Below are positions 49,021 through 61,042 of a DNA stretch of 64,000 bases, one piece after another. The notes below the pieces were generated by a model, which was given only the letters and a program-made list of their open reading frames with translations, had not been told where the DNA came from and did no database searches. Both the position numbers and the translations under genes were made by a program. Source of the stretch: Filosporella fistucella. Its lineage: Eukaryota > Ascomycota > Leotiomycetes > Helotiales. The stretch lies in NCBI GenBank assembly GCA_030077755.1, contig JAQJZZ010000015.1, positions 1,984,001-2,048,000 on the forward strand, given 5' to 3'. Numbering within the stretch: position 1 is the first letter of the stretch; the number at the start of each line of letters is the position of its first letter.

Positions 49021-50978
49021 TCAATGAGAGAACGGTCTAACCCGATATTTCAGATCATCCTCCGGTCTCCCTCGTGGCGGCGTATCCACAAACATCGGAT
49101 CAACATAAAACCCCGGATCACTCCCTCCCTCCAAATTAGAAATACTAGCCCCATTCCCCAACCATCTGAATCTATTCCCATCCATACCCTCCCACTCAAA
49201 ATCCTCCCACCTCGGCGCTCTAAGCGTTTCTAAACAATGCTGCGTGCTACCCGGCCATAACCCTACAACCCTCTGCTTCTCGCCTTCTCCAACTTTATAC
49301 CAACTCCTACACTTATCCGCAAAAACAGTTCTTTTGAAATACTCATCCACGAAATCGGAAAAATCTTGAACGCGAGATCTTTTGGGTGTCATGGAGATAT
49401 AATCCTCTTTCTGCAGTTTGCGAATGCATTTGACTATGTAATCACCTTGTGCCTCGATGATAGCTGTTAAGGATCCGGACCCGACTCCAGAGTTGGGACC
49501 GAGCATCAAAAAGTAGTTTGGGAATTCGGCTGTAGCGATACCAAGATATGTTTTGAGGTATGGTTCAGTTGATGTGGTTAATTTTGCTCCATTCCTACCG
49601 AGCGCGGGAAACGTTGATGAAGATGCTAGGTCAAAGCCAGTTGCGCAGACAATGGCGTCCAGATCTACCTGCTGTCCAGAAGCTAATTTTAAGCCTTGCT
49701 CATTCGCAGAATTTATCTCCTCAGTAATGAAATCAACGTTGTCTTCAACCAAAGCCTCCAGATACCCTGGTCCTGGGGTAAGCCGTCGACAGCCAGGAGC
49801 AAACGAAGGTATGAGTTTTGCCGCTATCTCAGGCTTCTTGCTAAGCCTCTCTCGCATCATTTGATCGAACATTCCTCTGGCCATCTGTTGCATCTCCGAA
49901 TCCTTGAGTGTGGCATGCCAGAACATACTCCCATCTCTTTCAATCACTTTGCGAAAAGCCAAGTATGAAGCAGGATCTGAGGAGAAGGAATCACGTTGTG
50001 CCTGAGAAACTTGAAAAGAAGATTAATTAGAGAGGCAGATGAATTCAGGATATTGATGCTTACATCGAATGTCTTTCGGATCAAGGCCGAGTTCACGTTG
50101 TGCCATTTCCCCGAATGGATTTGAGATCCATGTTTTAGAGCGCACAAAACAGCTCAATTTTGCACCTTGAGTCTTTTGAAGTTGGGGAACAATCTGAATA
50201 GCGCTAGAGCCGCCTCCGATGACGCCTATGCGTTTGTTTTTGAAGTCGTAGCTAGATTTTGTCAGTGCAGTTCTAAACTCCATCAAAATAATTTTACTTC
50301 TCGTCCCAAGCCGCTGAATGCATAAGTGCTCCATTGAATGATGCTAGCCCATTGATCTGAGGCCATTTTATTTTGTTCAGAGGACCAGTCGCTACAATTA
50401 GAATATCTGTCGTATCTTCTATAACTTCCCCATTTGCAAGATTCGTCACCGAATATCTCCTAGTTTTCGAGTAAGTCAGCTATAACACACCAAACCAAGA
50501 AGAAATAGAAGATATACCAACGATTCGATTCCGCATCCCAGTGATATTCATTAACCTGATGTCTCAATCTAACAAACCGTAAAACTTCATATTTCTCCGC
50601 AACATTCTCAAGATAATGTCTGATCTCTAGCGCGGGAGCATAGAAAGAAGACCAATTTGGATTCGGTTCGAAGGGATATTGATACGAGTGTGCTATTCAC
50701 GTACGAATTAGCCAATTAATAATTATTACACGTTAAATCCCCACTTCCATACCAGGAACATCACAAGCACAACCCGGATACCGGTTCTCCCACCATGTCC
50801 CTCCAACACCCTCATTTTTTTCATAGATTTGCAAATCAACATTTCGTATTTTTTGTGGGATTCTGACGCCGAGGTAGATGCCAGAGTATCCAGCTCCGAT
50901 GACACGGATTTTCAGTGGCCTGAAGTTTTCAACGGGTTCTTCTTTTAATTTGAGCGTGTCACGGGTGATGCTACCCAT
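49021..50978 (-). CDS. type I Baeyer-Villiger monooxygenase (FAD/NADPH)
   Basis: Flavoprotein that inserts oxygen next to a ketone using NADPH and O2. Five minus-strand exons (50978-50753, 50692-50518, 50459-50298, 50251-50064, 50009-49021) with introns of 60, 58, 46 and 54 nt join in frame to 579 residues. The FAD Rossmann motif is GAGYSG (28-33), followed by GVGGTWWENRYPGCACDVP and the H-x-Y (AHSYQYPFEPNPNW). The BVMO fingerprint FxGxxxHxxxW[PD] is intact as FNGALMHSAAWD (175-186). The second nucleotide-binding motif is GVIGGGSSA, and ATGFD is present near the C-terminal part. All key motifs are present, so activity is likely. The neighbouring transporter gene has the same strand, and a cluster of CreA-type sites lies upstream. 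Confidence 0.93.
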
Positions 50979-51443
50979 TTTGAGCCGAAACGACGGGAAT
51001 TTCTGAAATGAGGAAGAATTGGGTTTGAATTGAGTATCTGCTGCATTTGAAGACGATGGAGTATGTATTTATCTATCTTGATGATTCTTTATAGAGAAGC
51101 ATAGTTAATCCGCGGTATTACTGCTATTGAATAGGATTATTTTGTAGTTTTAAGGTCATTGAACAGGATATTATTCCCCCACTTCCCCACATCGTCATTC
51201 CCCACGTTATAACATCCCCACATCTCCGCAACTTCATTGCATCCGGTCCGTGATGTCCAGAATATTATATAATAGGTTTCGGGAGCTTGGCTAGCCAGAA
51301 TCCGGGGTTTCACTCTGCTTTCATGTAGGCTTATTTTTAATACATATAGCATTTAGACTGAAATCCAGAGCTGTCTATGAATACATCCGCCAATTGCCAG
51401 CATATATCCCACTATCTTGGCAATAAAAATTGAGCTCGAGAAT
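50979..51443 (-). promoter_or_regulatory. BVMO promoter with four CreA-type sites
   Basis: Gap between the BVMO start (left) and the MFS stop (right). CCCCAC, which is GTGGGG on the gene strand and fits the CreA consensus SYGGRG, occurs four times in 45 bp: 51177-51182, 51185-51190, 51200-51205 and 51216-51221. Paired sites are what CreA usually needs in vivo. Glucose repression of the BVMO gene is inferred. Confidence 0.55.
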
Positions 51444-53229
51444 TTAATAGACATAAAGGGCCTGGGTTTCATCCTCCGCCTGTCTCAACTTCTCATTTCG
51501 TCTCTTCATAATAAACTTCACAACCCAAGCCGTCAACGCAGTTGCCGCCGAGAACCCAGCACTAGAATACATAGCAATATCGTATTTTGGGGCATTACTC
51601 TTTGGCCAAAGGTACTACTCTCAATTAGCTTTTGTCCACTTATATATCTCTTGGCAAGGAATAATAGAGTAAACATACCGGTGTCCAGATAAAGCTCGCA
51701 TTCATCACTGTACTAACGATTCCAATAGCAGCAGCTTTCTTCTCCTTGGTTTGTCCACAGGTACTTCCCACCCAACCCAGGATTAATGAATTCACGGCAT
51801 AAGTGCCGATACAAAAAACAACCATACTAAAGTAACGCACTCCTGTATTAAGTGTTACGGCGCCGATAATAAAACCAATTATCGCTACACTTTTGGAGGC
51901 GGTGATATGCCAGGTTCGCTCGTTAAGTTTGCCAGAAAGCCAGGAGACAAAGATCGTTGAGGCTCCAGCGATAAAATACTACAGCACGGTTAAAAGGGAT
52001 TTTTAAGACGATCGGGGATGTCCTTACAGGTGGGCAAGTGAGAACAAGGGTAATGGTCTCGGTGAACCCGAGAGTTTCGACTACAGTGGGGAACTGATAG
52101 CTGATTAGAAAACAGATTTAAGATGCGAAAGACTAGGGGGATGTGCGTACAAAGTTCTTGAATCCGTTGGCAGCGAGATGCATATGTGCCATAAAAGCAA
52201 AAAGCCAAACCACGGGGTCGGATGTTGCTTGCTTTAGTCCAGCGAATATACTTGCTCCACCCTTATTTCCGACTGTGTCTTCTTCTATGCGAGCATGAGC
52301 AAGCGCTCGCTCTTCCTCGGTTAACCTGCTCTAGATTAATAAAGTATTAAAAAGGGCAATTAAAGGGAGCATACCATTTAGTAGTAAGAGGGAAGTCAGG
52401 CAAGCAAAAGAATCCGATCGCAGCAACGACGAAAGTCACCACACCTTGCAAGATGAATAGCCACTGCCAACCCGATAGCCCAGCCTCTCTATCCAGGCCG
52501 TGGAACACACCCGCCGCGATTAGCCCTGCAAATGCAGTCGCAAGAATATTTCCAGTGTAAAGAATAGCGATTCGAGTAGCAATCTCTTTGCGTGTGTAGA
52601 AAATACTAAGCATATACACAGCACCGGGGTAATATGGAGCTTCTGTGAGACCGAGAAAGAAACGGACAAGGACGAGTCCAGTGTAATCATTTACCACAGC
52701 CGTTAGAGCAGAGACGACAGCCCATGCCATCATAGCTATACCCATATATCGAGAAGGTCGAGTCCGAGTGAGGAACATATTAGAGGGAATTTGGCCGATA
52801 AGGTAGCCGACGAAAAGGATAGAGACACAGGTTTGGTATTCTGTATTTATTAGACTAGAGGAAACAGAGGGAGTATATAGAGGGAGTGGACATGACGAAC
52901 GTGTGCCTTCGAGGTTAAGTTCCTCTTCTAGTCGATTTAAGCGAGCGAGGGCAATAGCATTGCGGTCGAGGTAATTGAGCCAGTACATACTCCATAACAT
53001 TGGCTAAACTCTTGTTATATTTCGCAGATAAATGAGAAAATGTGGAGAGACATACCATAATCCATCGATCCAATTTCTTGACGAGGGCAATTTCACGAGG
53101 GTCTGTCTTTTCACGTGCACCGGAGTAATCTGTCTTGGGTTGAGGTTTGAGTACTTCTTCCTCTGCATACTCGAGTTGTTCGGGCTTGGAGGACTTGGAA
53201 GTCTCGGTCTCTGTGGTGAGATTGCCCAT
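51444..53229 (-). CDS. MFS transporter, anion:cation symporter (Dal5/Tna1-like)
   Basis: Plasma-membrane transporter of the ACS family (allantoate, nicotinate and other organic anions). Seven minus-strand exons: 53229-53056, 53003-52901, 52840-52375, 52325-52151, 52093-52028, 51978-51679 and 51614-51444. The introns (52, 60, 49, 57, 49, 64 nt) all keep frame and give 484 residues with about 12 helices. The start of the core, MYWLNYLDRNAIALARLN, is characteristic, as are RFFLGLTEAPYYPGAVYML and the loop after helix 6 (DFPLTTKWLTEEER). The tail is short and charged, ending in QALYVY. The substrate cannot be told from sequence. Its position behind a BVMO gene suggests import of that pathway's starting compound or export of a product. 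Confidence 0.92.
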
Positions 53230-54804
53230 GATGAAAAGATTGGAGATAGATATAAGATTGTAGATATTTGAAGGAAGGAGAAACTTTGATGGGCGCAACT
53301 CGATCTGACAATTGCAGACCGATGGCGAACCCAGCCTGGATGGGATTACAGAGGTTTATATAACTGCGGCTTCTTGGAATTTTCAGATATTTCTAGCTCA
53401 TATCTCTGCTACAGATGGCAGCTTCCCCGATTTTTGTTACTCTTCCCCGGACTTACCTTCCCTAATATGGCAGGACATCATGCCTTGTCAGGCCAATACA
53501 GTACCAAGTGTGCTGAGCAGGCTTGGTTCGGAGAAGAATTATCGTGGGCATCCTTGGCTTTGAGGCGGAACTCTTGGGATCAAGACTTGGTATCAGAAGC
53601 TTTGAGAGAAGAGATTGTAGCTGGTGAGGCTTTTTCTCAATGGGAGAAAGTCGGTGTGATGACTTATAGGTCGGAATAAGAAAATTTATAGATGCACTAA
53701 TTATATTCTCACATTTAGAACAGAAAAAGCTGTCTTTTTCGTATGCTCATACTGATATAATTCTGTAGCTTTGTATCTCTATTCAGAAATCCCATATTGC
53801 AGATGTCGAAGTAACATGAAGTCGAACTCGCGGGGAACTGACCGCAAAAGAGGCGCCGCTAGAGGCCCGCGATGGAACACTGGAGTGCGGAGAAATCCCA
53901 GAATAATGTTGTTTGACATGCTTGACGGGGGCACAGCACTGGCCAAGTTACCGCCCAGAAGGTTGGCACTTACTAGGTATGGTCTTGACAAGCAAGTGGC
54001 TTACTTGGCGGCTCTTCTTCTCCATGTTTCGCTTCCGTCGCCTTTTCGTGACTCGTGCCATCGAATCAGAAACAATGAAATTCAAAGAAACGAATATACT
54101 ACGGACTTGGCTTTATTGGTCTAGAGAAAGCGTAGGGGTAAGGATCTTGGAAATATGTAAGGACACAGACTTTACGATAGAAGCCAATCGGGGAGAACAC
54201 CGTGTAAGCTGTACAGAGGAAAATCCCCGAGGACCGCGAGTAATACACCCACTCCTACGCATACTGCACCCAGTATTACCCTATCTCTATGGATTTCTGC
54301 TTCTTTATCTTCCCCAATATTGAGGTTGTTCGTTGTAGTGGATTTATCTCTGACGTAAAGAGATACACTGTTATCATTTCGTCTGAGGGGTGCATAATGA
54401 GCGGAAATACCCATGGTGTATTAAGGTTGACAGCTTTGTGGATGTGGGCGCATGGAAGGGGGCGTAGACGTGGTCTGACTGAAAAGCTGTAGACTGGTGT
54501 TAGCAAATATGACTCCATTCCGCCTACAAGGAACATATGGCTGTCCTACTAAGACCACTGCCAGGCAGTTGTCATGCATCTATCACATGACAGAACCGTG
54601 AAACCATCAGGCAGATTTGAGAAACTCTTCTGAGTAATGATATCCCGGGGGGTCATCAATTCATTGCTCACTTTTCAATCGAGAAACGTACCAAGTATAT
54701 TTCATAATGGAGGAGCTTCGCAAAAAAGCGATGCTGATAAAGAACGCGGGGCAATGGGTTCCTTTTCTTAGCTGCATTGGTAGTCCCCTGCTCTGGATGA
54801 ACGA
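53230..54804. other. intergenic, no supported gene
   Basis: Holds the MFS promoter. Frames near 53374-53679 (+), 53913-54323 (+) and 54172-54414 (-, one hydrophobic stretch VILGAVCVGVGVLLAVLG) are short and match no family that I know. They could be decayed coding DNA. Confidence 0.4.
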
Positions 54805-55635
54805 ATGTCCACTCCTACCCAGCGTAAGATGATCTCTGAATACTCTACTGAACTCGCAACCTATGTCGACACAATAAAGCGAGTTTGTCTCCCAGATGGG
54901 GCGGAGACTCTTCACCTAGATGATATCAAGAATATCATACCCATTGCCGAAAATGCACCAAGAAAATGAGAGAGGCTATGCAGATGATCATTTCATGCGT
55001 AATTTCATGTCCAAAGGAACCTTCGTCCTGGGACTCCTTCTGCGGGCTCTTTTGCACACTAGAATGGATGCAGAATAGGGATACAATTAGCCGCCTTCTT
55101 GAGAGTGTGAAGAGCAGTATGGAGATTATATCAGCCATTACAAGAGCAAATACACATTTGAAGATTTTGCGAAGTGAAACCACAAATTGTGGAAGTAAGG
55201 CAGATGATTCAAATGGGGTTGGAAGCTCAACAGTCGACAAGGAGTACCCCATCATGTCAAATCCAAGGTTCAACCAATTTTACAGTGAGAAATTGGTTGA
55301 GGAACAGGAGGTACAGGACAAGTTCCATGCCCTCAAGTGTACTATCACCACAAGAGGAAGATGCGAGTACAGATTTAGAGGCGACCTTAGCAAATTCAAT
55401 TGCTACAGCAGACAACTACATTTGATACGGGTAAGACCTCTCTCCTTTTTTCTCTAGATGAGACTATTAACACAACGATACCCCAGAATTCCAATCGAGT
55501 ATGACAGCTCATCTCAATCCGAGATTTACAACATGAAATCAATCATAGTCATGGAGTTAGACTCCGATCCCGACGCATTGGCTTTGCTAGTACTGGATAT
55601 GTCATCTAGGAGAATCGGAATTTTAAAGAGCACGT
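54805..55635 (+). pseudogene. frameshifted remnant, helical N-terminal-domain-like
   Basis: Protein-like sequence runs on through several frame changes. ATG at 54805 opens MSTPTQRKMISEYSTELATY and stops at 54969. The next frame (from 54966) gives a helical stretch (TISRLLESVKSSMEIISAIT). A third (55174-55425) reads VEVRQMIQMGLEAQQ. A fourth, beyond a GTAAGA...CCCAG pair, reads IPIEYDSSSQSEIYNMKSII and stops at about 55635. The helical part recalls the N-terminal domains of fungal STAND/ankyrin proteins, but this is weak. At least two frame breaks show that it is not an intact gene. Confidence 0.35.
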
Positions 55636-56053
55636 AAACGACTTTCTTTCCCCAGAGATTCTATTCCTGTTACCCTGCGAAATCCGAGCCGATTAGTTGT
55701 TCAATTCAGTACGCAAGAAGGACTTCCCATACGTCACGATTCCCTCTCGATCCGATATTACTGCAGCTACAATCATAACTTAAGAAGTCAACTTGTCTAC
55801 TTCGAGGCCATAACTGATGGCAGACCCTATTTCAAACACTGCTGTAGTCCTTCAAAACAATATCAATTGCACGACCCAACTTTATTTCGGTGACTCAAGA
55901 GGTATACGTACCTACTCTTACAAATGATTATCTACATGCAATGGGTTAACATATTGCAGTTGTGAGAGAATTGAGATGCATACTCGAAGGATATAAAATC
56001 AGATACTCCTGGTAAGTATAATCTAACCACAGACCCACATCTTATCTCCTTTA

Positions 56054-56620
56054 CTAAAGACTGCCCATAGTCCCTGTCCCAATTTTCGATGCGAAGTAGC
56101 CCACGAGGTAGATGAGTACAACGAAGCTATAGTCGAATCCCTCAGGCCCAAGAGAAACAATATCAAAACGTGCGCCGAGATAATCGACGTAAGTATCAGG
56201 AGCTCCAAGTATCGCGTACTTGTGCTCTGGATTTTTGGGGACGTAAACAGTAGTAACTGGTCTGTGGGACAAAGTACCTTTCTCATGCACGATAGTCAGA
56301 TATCCTCCCAAGATACAAACAGCCACCCAACTAATCGTACGTAGCATCATCTGGGGGAAGCTACTCTATAAAAGGCAAGAAGTTATACCTCCAGAACATC
56401 ACAATCATAGCCACAAAAAATGGAGTGAAGTATCTAGAGAACGCTTCTTCCAAGGACAAGATCTGTGGCGATTTCAAGTTAGTGTTTGAGAGATCTGAAG
56501 GTAGGCTGCGGAATTTCCTTATTTTCACACTTGGGAATAGGAGCATTGATGACATGAAACAGATGCCAAGAAGATATTCGAACTGCTGACTGAAAATTGA
56601 GGACTTGTTACCGCTTTTTA
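56054..56620 (-). CDS. possible small membrane protein or remnant
   Basis: The minus strand has two open pieces with membrane-like segments. The first (about 56620-56400) holds FEYLLGICFMSSMLLFP and SRYFTPFFVAMIVMFW, with a good splice acceptor (CACTAAC...CCACAG) ahead of ILSLEEAF. The second (56350-56054) holds ISWVAVCILGGYLTIV and SFVVLIYLVGYFASKIG. Joining them needs an unusual 59-nt intron without a clear branch site. The opposite strand also reads open through part of this region (DEYNEAIVESLRPKRNN). I do not recognise the family, and either strand could be a chance or decayed frame. Confidence 0.28.
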
Positions 56621-57017
56621 TTCATATCTGGCGTTGTGAGCGGCGCTTTGCCTGTTTCTATCGTTATGTTAATGCGTACTTGAAGGGCGGGGATCCTAAT
56701 GTGCAGGAAAACGACTAATGAGATTGCACGTATCACAGATGTTTATCCACCACGTCGCGAAAGAAATAATTCGTTACTTCATTTAATCCTCGTTATCATA
56801 TATCCCTATATAACCACCAATCATCAAAAATATTTGCAAGGACAGAGAAAATCATCATTCATCTTCCAACTATTTCAATCGTACGAACAGCATATATTTC
56901 CTTCCAAGAATAAATTCGCGGCACCCTTGATCCAGCCTAGAAAAGTCAGAGTTTCTTTCTTCTCAGCACTATATCTCACCCTCTTTCATCCACCAAACAC
57001 AATCTTCCCTTTCCCTC
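56621..57017. other. intergenic, 3' side of the proline-rich gene
   Basis: AT-rich and CT-rich DNA, probably 3' UTR of the gene to the right. Nothing else was recognised. Confidence 0.45.
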
Positions 57018-60000
57018 TCACTTCTCCAACTCCTTCCCCTTCCCCTTGACAGGGGTCCAAATTCCCATCAAAACCTCCACAACATCTTCTCCCTCTTCAA
57101 CCACCACACCAACCTCAATCCTATCTTTCTTCCCCTTCTTCCCTTTCTTCCCCATCCTATTCCCCCTTCCTCTATTCCTAGCCCTAAATCTCGAGCTCCG
57201 ACTATCATCACTACTATACTCACTTCTACTATCCCAACTCTCATAATCCGGCGTCTTGGTGATAGTCTTCGTCTTACTGCCTTTTTTCCCAATGGTAATG
57301 ACTGTTTGTGGTTGTTGACCCGGCATTCGAGGAGGAGGGGGAGGCATATGATGTGCAGGAGGCGGAGGCGGTGGTGGAGGAGGAGGGAAAGGAGAGGAGC
57401 GATGAGCTGGAAGAGGACGATTGAGAGTATTATATAACTCGATAGGTTTCTGTGTGATTTTCGGCACCCGTTTGGCGATTATATGAAGCATATTCGCTCT
57501 CTGCACCGCCACACCAGGAATCCTAACATTTGTTTTCGCCAGTGCGATTTCATTCCCTTCATTAAAAAGACTTAGAGCAGCGGGATGCCATTCAAATCTC
57601 GCGTCTTTCTCGGCAGTCTTCAACTCATCTAGCAGATGCGTAATCTGTTGACTCTGCTGGTCTGAAAGACGGAGCTTGGCATCTATGATATCGCCTCCTG
57701 AACGGAGGAACTGATTCACGCGCTCGATGAGGAGATGGCGCTCAGTGGATTCTTGGGTTATGGTTACCCGGGACCAGGAGCGGGGGGTGGTGGGTTGCAA
57801 AGGCTCGGCCAGGCGCAGGGTGTAGGCTCGGTAGGTGGTTAAGGCGTGGAAGGCTTCGTATTCTGTTAGCACTGTGGTGTCGCTTACGCAGATGGCAGTT
57901 GGCCCTGTAGCTGGACTGATTGCCGGAGCCGCTGGGGGAGGAGGAGGAGGACCACCTAAGCGTGGAGGCTGGGGATAAGGTGCTGGTGCTGGGAAGGCTG
58001 GGGGCGGCGGTGGAGGAGGTGGAGGAACATGGTTTCGGGGAACGGGACCTGATGATCTTGTTTGTGAATTTAGGAGACCGATGGGAGGTCTAATGTTCGG
58101 GATCACTGAGACCGGAGGGCTCAACGGATGAATGAGTCTTGATCCAGGTGGTGCGTGAGGTGGAGGAAGAGCAAACCCATTTGGACCTGTCTCTAATGGT
58201 TTTCCATCCACGTACTTCTCTCTCACGATGGCGAGGAGAACACGACCACCTGATCCATATGGGGCTGGATGTGTACCCAGGAGATCACGGAGAAGAATCA
58301 TCCAAGCATCAAGTTTATTCTCCTGAATGACTTTCAACACGACCATTTCTCTCTCATATCGCTTGCCGTGCACAACAGGATGAATGAGACGATCGACAGT
58401 TGCATGCTCAGTGGTATTCAAATCAGAGAAGGTTTTATACCAGGTATCGTTGTTGAGTTGCGAGAGAATGGTTTTCATGTGTGTTGCTTCGAGAGAGTGG
58501 AATGAAGAGTGTGGAACCATTCTCATATCCTGTTGGCGAATGACGAAGGCCAGGAGGTGAGAATCGGTGTCACTGAGTGCACTTTTCATTTCTGCTGCGA
58601 GGGATTCTTTGCTTCTGAATAAAGTCTTGATCTTGAAGCTGAGAGAGTTGGATTTTGATTTGAAGAGACGTGGTTGGAGGGGAGTTGGTCTATAGAGTTA
58701 GTTAATGTGTCTTTTTGGAGGGTGTGGACTTACTCAATCTTCTTGGTCTCTTCAATATCTTCTTTCTTCTCAACATCCTCAGTCTGTAAATCTTTCTTCT
58801 CATCACGAAAGACCACAGGCTTGGGTCCTTCAGCTGCGACAGACGCTGCTGGCGTAACCGTTGACGCATTGGTTGACAAAGTGGAAGATTTATCACTTTC
58901 AGAGTAAGATGGGGGATTGACCTATAATATCAGTCTCAACTCAACAACAGAGTGCAAGAACTTACAGTTTCAACTACCGTTGTTCCGGAAGTACTACTCT
59001 GAGGCGATGGCAACGTATGAATTCTCATTGCAGGAGGTCCAAAAGCAGGTGGTGGTGGAGGCGGCGTAACAGTCGACGCCACCTTTCCCATCCCTGGCCA
59101 ATTTGTAGGCGGTGGTGCCGGTAACGGAACAGGAGGGAATGAGCCTCCAGCTCGACCTCCAGGTGGAGGAGGAGGCGGCGGTGGAGGATTGAACGGGAGA
59201 CGGTTTCCAGGGTGTGGAGGAGGCGGAGGACAGCTACTATAAGGATACTTCTTCTTAACAGCTTTGATCTTCTTCGGTCGAATACTCTCGCTATCACTCC
59301 CACTCTCACTATCACTACTGCTGAAAAACAGACTGTCGGCATCACTCTCGCTCGAAGAACTGTAACTGGAGTATCCGCCGAAATTTGATTTAATGCGAGC
59401 TAGACGAGCAGTCCGTCCCACTTTGTCGTAGACCATGACGATATCTTTGATATCGAATGGTTTACCGGATCTGTGTTTGTTAGTCCTGTATACAAGAGAC
59501 TTAAAGAACGGAAAGAGAAGATGAAGCACATACAAATTCCTAGCCAAACTCGCAGCAGTAACAACCTGATTCACAAGAAGCAAATGTACTCTCAGCTTCT
59601 GAAAGCGTTTCCAAACAGCATCCATCTCGTCCCTGATAGGAAACTTGCTAAAGCCAGCATACTCCAACCATTTCCCCATCTTCACCTCATCAACCTCCAA
59701 CGTCTCAACATCAATAGGCGGGATCCCACTCTTCGCTTCTTTCTTCTCTTTCTTCCTCTTCGCCATAATATCACCATATTTCAACCCCGCATCCTCCGTC
59801 AGCGTGACCACTTTCTTAAAACTGACTGCACATTCCTCAGTCAGAATCTCAACGTATTCTAGACCTTCGTCACTGAATAATCTAGCTTTGTCTTCTAGCA
59901 CATTCTTGCTCTCTTGATCAAGATAATTAAGCACTTGGTTAAGACTGCTGACTGTCCCGCTGATGGCAGCGACGTCGAAATCGCGAGGGAGCAGATATTC

Positions 60001-60099
60001 ATCTAGAAGGGAGTGTTCATGGAAGATTTCTGCTAGTTTGGCGCCGTAAGATGAAACTTTTCGCGTCTTGGAGGCGAGGGAAGAGGGAGTTGGCGCCAT
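57018..60099 (-). CDS. large proline-rich protein of unknown function
   Basis: Four minus-strand exons (60099-59534, 59470-58966, 58921-58734, 58689-57018) with introns of 63, 44 and 44 nt give 976 residues in one frame; the start chosen is MAPTPSSLASKTRK. The N-terminal 190 or so residues are helical and hydrophilic (SSLNQVLNYLDQESKNVL) and may form a helical bundle. Next comes an S/D/E-rich acidic stretch, a first polyproline region, a charged linker, and a helical middle domain (MKTILSQLNNDTWYKTF, ERYEREMVVLKVIQENKLD-like). Two more polyproline regions flank another helical part (VNQFLRSGGDIIDAKLRLS). The tail is basic (KKGKKGKK). Polyproline runs resemble formin FH1 or WASP-type profilin/SH3 ligands, but no FH2 or WH2 domain is visible. 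Function unknown. Confidence 0.8.
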
Positions 60100-61042
60100 G
60101 ATGCTGGTCTTCTTGTCGGATTCTCGTTCAGGATTGGGGATTGAGAGGATCTGAGTATATGAACGGAATAGAGCAGTATCGAGTATAAGAACAGAAACAC
60201 AAAAGAACAAACTCCAGAGCGGAAATTATCAGGCAACTCGTCCAGTTTTGATAAAGCCTCCCCTCGCTCGACCCCGCTCTCAGCTCAAGAGTGAGGCTAG
60301 CGACAGCAGGCAAAGCCACATACATACTGTACCCCCAATCCACACATATCCCTTCCCTATACCTTCCCAGCATTTCCCCAATCAACAATAAAACATCCAA
60401 TGCACTCCAAGCTCAGCCAGTACGCACCACCCAATCAGCATGCCGCACCCATGCAACCCTATGGGCGAGGCTGCATCTCATCGCTGGTATTGGTGGCTCA
60501 AAAAGAATAAGTAAGAAAGCTGAGTCTATATCCCGATGTGCAGATTGCTTGGCCAATGAGTGCGAAACCGAGTAGGTATTCGTGCAATGCCAGCGAAGAG
60601 TCATACCTATGTGCAGGACATGATTATACAAGTATGGTTAAAGGTGGAGGTGGAGGTTGAGGAGCTGCAGTGTAATGCGATTTTTAGCGATTGGATGATG
60701 TGAGCCAATCGACGAGATAAGGGAGTTGCAGGCTGCAGTAGGCAGGCAACCCGGTGAGCAAGAACGGTTTAGGAAGAATGTTCTTTCGGTGTGCATCGGG
60801 ATGAAAGTATGCAATGAGATAAAAATATGATGAGAGATGATATTATCTCAACAGAAGAGTGGAATAGAATATGAATGGTGGTATTGTTGAGAGTTCCCTA
60901 GAACCAATTGCTTCTTTGAATTATCGGTCAACAATACGAAGCTCGCCTTTAGAGACCGGGCGAAGCATAACGGCATGGCGTCTCACCCCTCACATATACA
61001 ACCTTCACAGCATCAATGGCGTGATAAGAATCAAAATTTCCT
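60100..61042. promoter_or_regulatory. promoter of the proline-rich gene / 3' of ORC4
   Basis: Lies between two minus-strand genes and so holds the upstream gene's 3' UTR and the downstream gene's promoter. No open frame or RNA gene can be supported. Confidence 0.45.
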
